DNA from: Plantago major
Lineage: Eukaryota > Streptophyta > Magnoliopsida > Lamiales > Plantaginaceae
Reading direction: 5' to 3'
Length of the DNA: 64,000 bases
NCBI GenBank assembly: GCA_026545765.1
Contig: CM048839.1
Span: 88,550,414-88,614,413, forward strand
The notes under the pieces are model-generated. The model was not told the DNA's origin. It ran no database searches and saw only the letters and a list, made by a program, of their open reading frames with translations. Both the position numbers and the translations under genes were made by a program. This document shows positions 1 through 9,970 of the stretch, piece after piece; positions within the stretch are counted from its first letter, which is position 1, and the number at the start of each line of letters is the position of its first letter.

Positions 1-3000
1 CACTTTTCGAGGGCATCTAAAAGAGTAAAGTCACAACATATAAATAATAAAGAGAAGGGAAGGCTTCTGTAGTTGTAAGGAAGAAACCTATATTAAGCAT
101 TAAGCTCACATTCCTTATTTAAACGTTATTGATGTTTATAAGGACACTGTGACATTAGTTTTTTAGACTTGAATGATTATCCTGTACTTTGGTTCTTTGA
201 TAGAAGAGTGGATTCTGTAACAAACAATACTAACTTTGTACGAAATTCTTAACTAAAACATGAGTTGGATTATAAATTCAAAAAGTAACATGTAGGTATC
301 TGATACGGAACGATTAAGGTAGTGCACCAAAAAATGTGTGTATTGTAGCCTAGAATGAATTGCCCTGTTTTAAAGTTATAAAAAGTGTAGGGAAATCTTA
401 AAAACAGGGTTCTGTCGCGCTATAGGACTAATCAACTTACCAAAATGTAGGTTTCTTCTTTAGTAAATTTGCAAAACATCACTACTTTATAGCCTAAGGA
501 GATGAAGAATTCCAGAAATTTAAGATCTTTTACTTAGTAAATTCGAAAAACATCAAGTTGGTACATAGTAGACTATCAAAAATGATAAAAGTTCAACAAG
601 TTTGTTAGCGAAAAATACAAATAGAAATATCTTCTAAATCAATCTTATTATCCCCAGACAGAGTTGTCAAATATGAAATAACAGGAGTATTCATTATTTC
701 TAAGAGATAACACGTAGTAATCCGCCAAGATCTCCCCTTCTCTTTATAAGATTTAAGAGTCGTTGGTGGTTATCTTTTTATGTATGAATTATATATTTTA
801 TATGTGGGCTAGTTTTTAGTAAATTAATTAGAGTTGTAGTAAGCATCTATCTCTCTATATAGAGGAAATAGCATGACATCTTGACCTGTAGTAACATTTC
901 GGAAGTCAACAACTGGAGATTTTTATAAGAAAGAAAAGAGAAACGTGGTCAATTTCTTTTAGTAGTATTAGTAGTAAAAATAAGGAAACACCAGAGTTAC
1001 CTATTACCCTGTCTTTTTCATGGAGGTTCTTTCGAGCAAATAAGGAACCCTACTTTTTTAGAATAGAAATGGTGATCAAACAAGGGCTTTTTTATAGGAG
1101 GGGTGAGTTATAACAGGCATCAGATGACTACCTCCTGCCTTGCATTTTTATTTATTATTTAGAGAAATTATCAACGACTGACGCCATTTACCCTGACCTC
1201 GGATATTCTAGACTAATTTAGCAACAAAATTAATAATATAAAAGTTACTCGCATCAACATACACAAAGATTACTTTCGAAATTTACTTCATACCTTTATT
1301 TCATTTACTTTTGGTTTTAACTCACACTCTTTATTATAGGAACTAGGTTATTGCTCTCACTCTTAGCTACGATTCGTTTATATTGGTTTCACGAATGACT
1401 TAGTATTGATGATTTGAGTTTATCTTCTCTCCAGGCCTGTCTGTTTTAGTTAAATGATCTCAAATCGTATTTACCGAGTTTTCACTTCACTATTCAAGCG
1501 GGGCAAATTTTGTTTAGGCTGTCAAAGTAAAGTAGATTAGAGGAATCCTTTCTACAAAAAGTGTCTCCGCATAAGACAGAGCTTTATCCCTAAATTTTAA
1601 AGTTAAGAGAAGGGCAGAAAGCATAACACTACATGAACCAAGAAATAAGCAAAAGGCCTATACTATAATTATGTATTATGTGTGATTATTACCAACAAGG
1701 CTAACTAGGCATTCTAAGTAACCCGATTATACGATTTTCTCTAGTGATAAAAGACGTGCTTCCTTTAAGTTTTTTAAGTATAGCGATATACTTTAGAAAG
1801 AGAAGTGACTAAACTAGATATTTTAATATTTATTAAAGGGAACAACCTTTCTTTTGTTGGCATAGTTGGAGAACGTATTTATAATAGACGCAGGTTCGAG
1901 GGCATATAAATGTTTTTATGTAGTAAATAGGAATACTCTTGATAGGACAAGTATAATAACAAGAAGAAGTGTATAAACCCATTTTAATCTAATATAGAAG
2001 TTCATAGCATATAGAAAGATTTTTAAATTTTAAATATAAATAAAGAGTTTGATAAGTATTATTCATAGTATAAATCAAGTACAATAATTGTTTGCTTGTG
2101 GATGATCTTTATGCCCTAGATCTTATACACCAGCTAATATAGTATCTTCATAATTTACCTATACACCGGAATCTTCTCGGTCAGCTTATATCAAAGTCTA
2201 ATAATTTGTGGTATACGCATTTTTGATTGAAAATATAGTATTTTTCATTTTCTTAAATAAACACCCAATCCTAGTCCTGAGATGATGTCAAATATTCGAT
2301 ACTTGACTTGCAATTCGGTGTTTGTCAAACTATAATAATTTCTTACAAATGCTAGAAAAAAGAGCTATTCATAATAAAAATAGATAATGTCTTCATTTTC
2401 AACTAGACTAGAAGAATGTACTCTACTATCTTAATTATATAGAGCCAATTATGTCAAACTGTGATATTTTCTAATATAACCTTTTCTCTTGCTTTTCTTT
2501 CATTTTTTGCCAAGGAAACTTGTAAATAGAATCAGAAATGAGAATCAGGGCATCAGACTCACGTTTGTTGTATAACCGGCTATAACTCTGAAGAAGATAT
2601 GAAAAAAGAGAAGGGCCCTCAGTCCTGGGCCAATAGATGTAAAGAAGAAGGAAAAGAGACTCCTGTCATTGTTGTGTACCACTATTACGGAATAAAGCGA
2701 TTATAGGTGATCTTTCTGTTTCTCTTTACAATTTCGACTGACAAGAATACAAGTATGTGAGCCTACTTTATTATAGGAATAGTCTTTGCTGGATACTCTG
2801 TTTCCCTACTGGATTGTTTTCTAGTTTAGTCCTCTTGGTGTAAATTTTCAATTCTGCTTCTAATAATTTTCCAATAACTGCCCCTAGCTCTGAAACAAGG
2901 CAACAAAAGGGTTTTGTATTTGGAATTCTTATTGTAGCAACTCTTCAACAATTCGTCAACAAATTCAATTTCAATTAACAGAAAGAGAAAACTACTTAAT

Positions 3001-3104
3001 ATATAATTCTGACCGGTATTGTGAGAATCCAATATTGTGACCACAACCCTGTATTTTGGGTTGACATCTGTCATTTCTTTGATTAATCTAGGTTAGTCTT
3101 TATA
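1..3104. other. AT-rich region without recognised genes
   Basis: All six frames are dense in stops. The longest frame, an 82-codon minus-strand frame at 2826-3074, has no recognisable domain. I see no tRNA-like cloverleaf, rRNA motif, LTR terminus or satellite array. The only internal repetition noticed is a short imperfect direct repeat (TTAGTAAATT plus AAAACATCA) at about 461-487 and 534-560. It could be old, decayed transposon DNA or ordinary intergenic sequence. Confidence 0.6.
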
Positions 3105-4058
3105 ATGAATGTTCATTTTTGTGTTATTGTTTCTATGAAATTTCTGGTTGGGTTGGATGAGTCTTATGCTACTTTGCGTAGTCAATTTTTTGTGCAAACA
3201 CATGTACCTGCTTTGTCCAAGATTTATTCCTTATTATTGCAAGAAGAGGCTCAGCGTTCTTTGAATCAACCAGTTGCTGATATAAGTGAGTCTTTAGCAA
3301 TGTTGGCTAAAAATGCTTCTTATGGGAGAGGACAGGTGCAGGGCTATAATAAGGATAACAAGAAGCTTATCTGTACTAATTGTGGCATGAATAATCATAC
3401 TGCTGATAGATGCTTTCAGTTAATTGGATATCCTCAAGGTTGGAGAGGAGCAAAAGTTCAGAGTTCTAAAACTAAAGCAAACAATACTATGGTGTTTCCT
3501 TCAGATGTTACTCCAAATCAGGCAATGGTTGTTCCTTCTGAGAGCATTAGTTCTACAACTAAAGCTAAAATGGATTTGTTTGAAGAGTTTATGATGAGTG
3601 TCACATGTTATTCAGTTTATCTGGGGTCATCTCTCATTTCCTGGAAATCCAGGAAACAACCTACAGTTAGTAGATCTTCTGTAGAGGCAGAATATAGGGC
3701 CATGGCCTATACAAGTTGTGAGATTCAATGGCTTCTTTACTTGCTCAAGGATCTCCATGTGCCACATTCTTTTCCTGTATTGTTGTTTACTGATAGCAGG
3801 AGTGCCTATTGCCTTGCTCACAATCCAGTATTACATGACAAGACAAAGCACATACATGTTGATCATCACTTCATCAGGGAGAAGATACAAGATAAAACTA
3901 TAAAACTTATCCAGATTCCTACAGCTCAGAATCTTGCAGACATTCTTACTAAACCTCTTGGAACTGCTGTCTTCATTAGACAAAAGTCCAAGATGGGATT
4001 GAACAATATCCATGCCCATCTTGGGGGGGGGTCTCAAGGAAGTGATACAGTTTCTTAG
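3105..4058 (+). pseudogene. Copia gag-RNase H fusion frame (internally deleted polyprotein)
   Basis: This open frame of 317 codons begins inside gag at a run resembling FLVGLDESYATLRSQ. Residues 90-103 form a CCHC zinc knuckle (CX2CX4HX4C). From about residue 170 the protein becomes copia RNase H: LGSSLISWKSRKQ, then VEAEYRA, then LFTDSRSA near residue 228, then KHIHVDHHFIRE and ADILTKPLG. Normal copia polyproteins have 800 or more residues between these parts, so protease, integrase and polymerase have been deleted. The junction near 3600 stays in frame. No function is expected. The first ATG is only the first in the open frame; the true gag start lies upstream and is missing. Confidence 0.85.
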
Positions 4059-4245
4059 ATAAGAAACTTTTTATTATTAGAAAGTTAGTTATTATAGTTA
4101 GCAAGTTAGTTTTAGTTAGTTATCTTCTATTTAAACAGAGAGCTTAGCTCTTTCTTCTTTACTTGATTCATTCATCATTTTCATAGCTTCTGTAACATTT
4201 CTGTAAAGTGTGATTTCAATACAATTTGGTTTGTATAATTCCACA
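4043..4245 (+). repeat. 3' LTR of the collapsed copia element
   Basis: It starts TGATACAG just after the G-run and ends in CCACA. It holds TTAGTTAG-type short repeats and a U3-R-like part with TTTAAACAGAG. The right boundary is supported because BAHD-coding sequence resumes at once. The exact end could be 4243 or 4245. No partner LTR is present. Confidence 0.65.
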
Positions 4246-5527
4246 CTGTCCCTAGTCCTCGCCCATTTTCTTCCTATAGCCGGAAACTTAGCTCACACTA
4301 TTGATGTCGATGATGTGAACGAAAAATCATCTAGTTCTACGTTATCTCCCCGGTGATTCTGTTTCTTTCACTGTCTCCAAATCCCAGGCAGATTTAAATC
4401 AACTAGCGTCAGATTCTCCCCGGGTATCAAACCAGTTTTACCAACTAGCTCCTCTTTCTCTGCCACCAATACATATTGAAAGCTCCACAATCTGCCCGGT
4501 TTTCGCCTTCCAGGTCACATTGTTCCCTGGACAAGGGATTTCCCTAGGCATTACTCATGCTCACATGATTGCTGACTTCAAAACTGTTACAATGTTTATT
4601 TGGGCGTGGGCCTTGATCCATAGCAGCAACAATTTCATGACTGATGATGACATGACTAGTATTGGAGTTCGATTAGCAGAAGCGAAGTGTCTGCCTGTCT
4701 ATGAAAGACATGATTTAGTAAACATGACAAGGAGCAAACGTCTGCGTTCCATATACTGGGAGCAGGCGCAATGAATAGCCCTTCCCCGGTAGAGGCACGC
4801 GCAGTGAATGGTCTTGACACCAACCGTATGAGGACCACACTAGTTCTGTTGAAGGGCGAAATCCAAAAGCTCAAGGAATATTATTACTCCGTCACTACAC
4901 TTGACGGTAAGGATTTTCACTTGTCTTCATTTGTGATTGCGTCTGCTCTTGTTTGGACTTGTTTAGCCAAATCAGTAGCTGCAGCAGGAGAGGTTGTTTC
5001 TGATGACGTTCCTGAAACGTTCATATTCTCTGCCAATTGCCGGGGCAGGATGTTGGATACACTACATGTGCCTGATAACTACTTTGGCAATTGCTTGTCA
5101 ATCGAATCCGCGGTGCTAAAGCATGGAGAACTCATAGGAGTGAATGGATTTGTGATGGCTGTCGCATCCATTGCGAAGGCTATTAAAGACAGGTTGTATG
5201 GAGAGAAGGGAATCCTTGACAGGGCAGAGGATTGGTTCAAGCGCATAAGTTTTGCTAAACCACCTGTGGTTATAGCAGCAGGATCGACGAAAATAGACAT
5301 ATACGGTGCAGATTTCGGATGGGGGAAACCGAACAAGTTTGAACTTCTCTGTACTGATGGTCGTTGCTTTTTCAGTTCTTCCGTCTCCAAAGTTTGAGGG
5401 AGGTTTAGAGATTAGCGTGTCCAGGCCAAAGCTTCAAATTCAAGATATTGCTAGTATTTTCAGTCAACTTGTCGATGTAGCATGTCGTGAAACATCGAAA
5501 GTGAATGCTCGTTCTTCCAAGCTGTAA
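4243..5527 (+). pseudogene. BAHD acyltransferase pseudogene (malonyltransferase type)
   Basis: Homology to BAHD enzymes, which transfer acyl groups from acyl-CoA to phenolics or alcohols in the cytosol, runs through the whole segment but in four frame pieces. At 4243-4356 it reads like SLVLAHFLPIAGNL, the conserved early strand. At 4352-4774 the frame holds the catalytic HXXXD motif (H codon at 4562, D codon at 4574). At 4771-5397 it holds NCRGR and the structural DFGWG motif (5311-5325). About 5385-5527 gives FEGGLEISVS and the C-terminus. At least three frameshifts separate the pieces. The N-terminal 60 or so residues are absent: homology starts where the copia LTR ends. GKP after DFGWG and FEGGLEI point to the anthocyanin/phenolic-glucoside malonyltransferase clade. 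It is nonfunctional as read. Confidence 0.85.
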
Positions 5528-5696
5528 TAGTCTATGGTTTTTGTAAGATTAATTATAGCCTTTATTGTATACTTACATGATTATATAGAAGTTGTCCAGT
5601 TTTAGCCCAGTTTAATTTTGAGATTAATTCAAAATTAAAGTTTAATTTAATTGATTGAAATAATTAAAATTGTACAACTGATTTGGGATCGATAGA

Positions 5697-6790
5697 TGGA
5701 GTAGCATGCATTGAATCCATCACCGCCCCATAATTGGGTGTTTAGCTACTCATGATATGCATAGACATAATCAATATCATATACGAACACATAATAAATA
5801 TAAACGAATACTTAATACCAAGAATCAAAAGTTCATACAGATTTTACCAAATTGTATCACGAACCCTAGGTAAAAACTGAAGAAACTGGAATCTAATCGG
5901 TAGAAAAGTATGAATATGTTCTCCCAATCAAGAATCAATCGTCAAATACAAGAATAATCGGTTCAATTACCTCTAGTAATAGGTAGGTAATTGCCATGGA
6001 AAAGTTCTAGGTTGAGAGCAAAAAGATGTAAAGAAGATAATGAATACAATTGTTTTGTTCAAAACTAATAGAGACGGAGAAATGAATTACGACGGGCGAA
6101 CTAGCATTACTGGCGTACGCCAGTCGTCCGGCATCGCCAAGACTCTTAGCGTACACCAGTACCGGCCGGTGTCGCCATTATGCCGCTTGTATGCTGCTTA
6201 TGCTTCTAGCGACGCCACTTGCGCTTAGCGTCGCCAGCCACTGAGGCACTGGCGTGCGCCAGTACTCAGTTCGATCTACACTTTGACTCCAACTTTGGTA
6301 TTTTTGGCCTTCCCGCTCCACTTCTAGCATCCGTTCGAGGCATTGGAACTCCATATCCTGTAAATGCATATAAAATGCATCCTTTTGCCTCCAATTAACG
6401 TGGTTTAGCCAAATACCTACAAAATACACAAAGAACAAAACAAGTAAAAATACTCTAGGAAAACTAATAAAAACTATATGTAAGGACGACAATAAGACGG
6501 TAAAAAAGACCAAATGAGACGGTGTAAAAACCGACTCATCAAACTCCCCAAACCGAACCCTTGTTTGTCCTCAAGCAATAGACTCTCTAAAAAAACCTAG
6601 AAAAATAAAAACACATAGACAAACAGATAAAGTCTAGCTCCCAAGCTACCGAGTCTACGATTGCAAGTAATAAGCCCGAAAAATGCAAGAGGTTTGAAAT
6701 CAAACTGATGTTTGCAGAAAAACAAGCATAAAGCCAAGAAGTTCGTTTCCCGAGTAAATAGAACTTAAGTCTAACCCGATAATCCCTCAT
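5697..6790 (-). mobile_element. Gypsy-A: remnant of an Athila-like element (truncated 3' LTR plus adjacent internal DNA)
   Basis: The segment aligns by eye with the LTRs of Gypsy-1, for example the shared run CATCACC(A/G)CCCCATAAT and the end GACTCATCA at 6541. Relative to Gypsy-1 it lacks roughly the first 620 bp of the LTR. After the LTR come the polypurine tract (CTCCCCAAACCG, minus strand) and about 250 bp matching Gypsy-1 internal sequence from 13167 to about 13415. Homology stops at about 6790, where a foldback begins. It is much more diverged than the two Gypsy-1 LTRs are from each other, so it is an older insertion. Confidence 0.75.
6096..6275. repeat. GC-rich palindrome cluster in the Gypsy-A LTR
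   Basis: Several short inverted motifs lie in 180 bp, including the perfect 16-bp palindrome ACTGGCGTACGCCAGT at 6109-6124 and later variants such as ACTGGCGTGCGCCAGT. It occupies the same LTR position as the TTGGCG-type palindromes of Gypsy-1, but with different sequence. Confidence 0.7.
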
Positions 6791-6791
6791 G

Positions 6792-6883
6792 AAAGTGCAA
6801 GATACAGTAACTGTTGTCATAACAGCGATAGTATTTTACTATCACTGTTTGCTCAACAGTGACTGTTCTGACTGTTGCACTTT
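6792..6883. repeat. 92-nt nested foldback (hairpin)
   Basis: Three stacked stems face each other: AAAGTGCAA with TTGCACTTT (9 bp), CAGTAACTGTTG with CAACAGTGACTG (12 bp, one mismatch), and AACAGCGATAGTA with TACTATCACTGTT (13 bp, one mismatch) around a TTT loop. It begins where Gypsy-A homology ends. It could be a miniature foldback element, a small-RNA hairpin or a rearrangement scar. Confidence 0.6.
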
Positions 6884-7685
6884 ATTTTCTATAAATTAGG
6901 ATTTTGTCTTTATTCACTAACTTAACCTAGTTCCACGATTTTAGATGTTTGATTGTGATATAGGAACAAGTTTGGTATGCATCGAAGAAAGACGGAATGG
7001 GATGTGAAGATCTAAGGAAGGAAAGATTTTGAAGATCTTAAGAAAGATTCTGAAAATCTAAAGAAGGAATGCAATATGCTGTAAGAAGGAATGTTGAGAG
7101 AACAAGGGAAGATCACCGCTTAAGTAAAGCATGTATAGGATATATATGGTGGAGTTTCATAAGGGCTCAAAAAGCTTTCAGAGGGGTTAGTGAACGGTAT
7201 GGAAAAAGATTCATAAAGGTGAGTACTACTAATCACATTCATGCTGCTGACAAATAATGACTCAAGGGTAGCAGTGTTCACACGGTTGCACACAGGACTT
7301 AATTGGAGTAGCAAGTAATCTCGCTCATCAAAGTAGCATGGGTCGGGTTTGGTTAGAGCATATATTCAGTAAGCAGCGGAGCATGAAAACAAATCCACAA
7401 CCCCTCATCTTAGTTATGATTTATACTTAGTACTCTTCCACAGATCAACCTCCTTTTCAAAAAGCAAATAACCTTAGATGTAACAGATAAAAATAGTACT
7501 TAAACATAAATTAAACTACAAATTACTAAGTACGAGTATTTAATGTTATTACAGATTGAGCAAGTAATAGTCAAATTCCTCCCCCAAACCTAGCCAAGAG
7601 CAGATAATGAAACTAGGAAAGTAAAGAGAAAAAGAAAAGATACTCCCCTCTTGGTGCTATGTCCTCCAACCAGATGGTGGTTTAG
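6884..7685. other. Unassigned spacer, probably degraded retroelement DNA
   Basis: No coding frame with recognisable content. The segment lies between the Gypsy-A remnant and the Gypsy-2 minus-strand ORF. A CCCCCAAACC motif (about 7581-7590), the complement of a polypurine tract, suggests that the 3' end of Gypsy-2 or a relative lies here. I found no matching 3' LTR. Confidence 0.4.
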
Positions 7686-8906
7686 GATGAGGATCCTCCA
7701 GGAGGCGGCGGAGGATAAAATCCTTGGTAGCCTTAGTAGTGTGGCAATGGATCGACTCCGGACAGTGGATAGAGCTGTGGTGGTGGATAATAAGGTGGAT
7801 ACTCATAGTGACCATACCCGCTAATGTTCTCCTGCTGGAAAGAGATTTGCTCGTAGTTGTGTAGGTAGGTAACATGATCGTTCCACTCCAACCTCCGGCC
7901 CATTTAGTTCATTTCATTTTGCCTTTGCGCATTCCCTTGACTCCCCATCTGATAGTTGTTCACAAATTCGTTGAACGAATTCATGTTAAAGGCTCCTTGC
8001 GGCGGATCCGCTACTCCTCTCTTTCGAAGTTCGGCTTTAGCAGCCTTCTCGTGCATTTCGAGGAGGTGGATGGTTCTCCCTTCATCAAAAGGTTCTATGA
8101 GCGGAGCGTATCCTGACTCACTAGTAGGAACTACATTCTTCTCGCATATTGTTGTGATGAGACTAGGAAGGGTAAGTTCCTTATTTTGTTACTCCTTACC
8201 AATTGCATTTCCTTCATCATAGTTCTTCCAACATCGATGTAGTGACCTTCCATAATTGCATAGACAAGTGTGGCTATGTCATCTTTAAGCTCTTTGTGGT
8301 GTAGAGTCGACTTCAAGTTGGTCTCTACAAAGTGCATCCAAAACCTTGCTCTTTCGTTGAGCGTAGCCCTCAGAATGGATATTCCCACTGCATCCCATCT
8401 AAATCTCTCTCCGAGTAATATCCTTGGAATGTTTGGTAGGATATCTCCGTACTCCAACTCGTGATATGCCGGTTCCTTGTATTCTCCATGAATGTGCTCC
8501 TCTGGGATGTTGAAGAAATCATTGATAGCTCCCGGCCCAAACATGAACTCTACCCCTCGTACGGTGATGGGGTGATCTAAAAGTGCATCCTCCGGCGTGT
8601 CAATCTTTAGTTGGAAGTATTCCGTATAGAACTCCCAGACTATCTCTATGTTGTATCTTTGGAGGATGGATGTGAAGGTTCCCAAAAAATAGAGATTCAA
8701 GACGTCGTGTATCCAGTTTAAGGCATGGTTCATCCCCCATCCGATCTCTATGTTCCTCTCGAGAAGTACTCCTCGGTCGCTATTAACCAATAGCCAACTT
8801 GGAGCCTTGCTTGAAAGGGTCGCCGATGTCGCTTTCCTTCCTTTCCTTTCCTTGCTCTCTTAGTGCTTGGTTCACCTACATCTTTTCCTCCTTGGTTTCT
8901 CCCCAT
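7686..8906 (-). pseudogene. Plant-transposon-protein ORF of Gypsy-2 (PF20167-like)
   Basis: The likely start is the ATG at 8906, giving MGRNQGGKDVGEPSTKRARK, a basic, nuclear-signal-like leader. A purine-rich tract near 8830-8860 then breaks the frame. The main body (8790-8131) contains a helix with ILQRYNIEIVWEFYTEY, then ITVRGVEFMFGPGAINDFF, the pattern of the 'putative plant transposon protein' family found in many gypsy elements. A second frameshift near 8180 leads to a C-terminal part ending at a TAA at 7904. In-frame sequence beyond it is tyrosine- and proline-rich (YPPYYPPPQLYP) down to about 7686. The family's role is unknown; it is often described as an extra or env-position ORF. Two frameshifts and two internal stops make this copy inactive. 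Confidence 0.65.
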
Positions 8907-9035
8907 AGTACCTACGCCAAAAAGGTGTGTGAGATAGCATGTTTGGAGTTAAAACGATTCTAGAGCTTACATGCAAATCCGATGGGGTTTCTTCTCCCCC
9001 AAACCTAACAAACCATATGCAAAATTCTAGCCTGT

Positions 9036-9055
9036 AAAAAAAAAAAAAAAAAAAA
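9036..9055. repeat. Poly(A) tract of about 20 bases
   Basis: A mononucleotide run of A on the plus strand just upstream of the minus-strand ORF. It lies next to a CCCCCAAACC motif (8996-9005). Length may vary or be miscalled. Confidence 0.8.
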
Positions 9056-9109
9056 CCAATAGCCACTTCAAAGTAATGCAAGAACTAGGCATGCAACTCA
9101 AGTTTTCAA

Positions 9110-9960
9110 ATTGTATCATGCATCAAGTTGAAAGGCAAATTATAATGTAGTCTCCATCCTATGAGCACATGACGATGCAAACATGTTTTCTAAGCATACT
9201 TCATTAAGTTAAGATCATGTGAGCAAAGAAAGGGGTCGACAAGGGAATTTGTTCTATTGAGACATTTTATCTAACGCTTGGTAGGCAAAAACAAAAACCC
9301 TCAAATTCACAATCGATCCGTCAAATCTCCACCAAGCAAGTGTTAATATAGTGAATACTAAAAAGTAAGCATGTATCCACATATCTCAAACATCATCAAA
9401 TCAATCAATTGAAGCACATAATTGCATAGCACTCAAGAAGCAAGAAGAAAGTGCAAGCAAAGAGTTGAAAGATATAAACATTGAGTTGAAAATGTAATGA
9501 AGATAATAGTGAGTAAGATCACTAACTTGATGTTTGATGATGAATGGGCAAGCTAATAATGCAATGGGGATGATAGAATTATAGAACAAGTGAAGAATTT
9601 GTGAAGAAAATGAAGTGGGAGGGAGCAAAAATGTTTTTTTGGGGGTTTTATAAGGGGGAGGTGAGCTGGGAGCAGCTCACTGCGGTCGATAGTCGGCCGC
9701 AGTGAGGCTGCTGTCCAGCCCTCCCACTTTCGCGATGTTTCGCATTTTTTCGATTCTTTTTGGTTTTTTCAAAAGTCAAACATAATAAACAAGAAATTTT
9801 GGAAAGATTTAAAAAAAATTTCGAAAAAAATTTTTGAGCACGGAAAACGAGAAAAAGATTTTAGAAAATAAAATGCGAATGTAAATGCGTAAAAGTAAAC
9901 GTGACCTTAGGTTGCCTCCCAATAAGCGCTTGTTTAAGGTCTTATAGCTCAACCCTTGGT
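9110..9960 (-). other. Gypsy-2 non-coding spacer with promoter-like segment
   Basis: No coding content. Toward the right end the minus strand carries AAGCGCTTATTGGGAGGCAA (about 9910-9935), a motif I recognise from many plant Athila/Tat gypsy elements. In the middle are hairpins next to a TATA-like box, annotated separately. The rest is AT-rich. Confidence 0.5.
9646..9704 (-). promoter_or_regulatory. TATA-like box with two adjacent GC-rich hairpins
   Basis: On the minus strand TTATAAAA occurs at 9653-9646. Just upstream in that direction are two hairpins: GTGAGCTG/CAGCTCAC (9661-9668 with 9673-9680) and CACTGCGG/CCGCAGTG (9678-9685 with 9697-9704). The arrangement recalls the Gypsy-2 LTR, where a CTGCGGTCGA-type hairpin lies upstream of TATAAATA. 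Promoter function is inferred. Confidence 0.45.
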
Positions 9961-9970
9961 CATTGGCGAC

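Larger units (their letters stand above)
3105..4245 (+). mobile_element. Collapsed Ty1/copia element: gag, RNase H and 3' LTR only
   Basis: A copia element lacking its 5' LTR, primer site and gag N-terminus, with an internal deletion removing protease, integrase and most of reverse transcriptase. The remaining gag runs directly into RNase H. A G-run (4023-4031) in the usual place of the polypurine tract precedes a roughly 200-bp 3' LTR. The family differs from the 15-kb copia elements farther right: the LTR is short and the gag has the CX2CX4HX4C knuckle followed by a GYPQGW-type motif, as in Ale/Retrofit-like copia lineages (family call is inference). It abuts the BAHD pseudogene. Confidence 0.8.

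Noticed and set aside
1860..1910. tRNA-like GGTTCGAG at about 1892
   Set aside because: No matching stems or anticodon arm around it.
2826..3074. 82-codon minus-strand frame as a small gene
   Set aside because: No similarity or domain recognised, no clear promoter context, and it sits beside a transposon remnant.
6096..6275. CRISPR-like array from the regularly spaced palindromes
   Set aside because: Repeats are short, irregularly spaced and in both orientations, in a eukaryotic LTR. No spacers or cas genes.
7069..7257. Short frame MQYAVRRNVERTREDHRLSK as a possible small protein
   Set aside because: It is isolated, AT-rich and between decayed elements, without any supporting signal.
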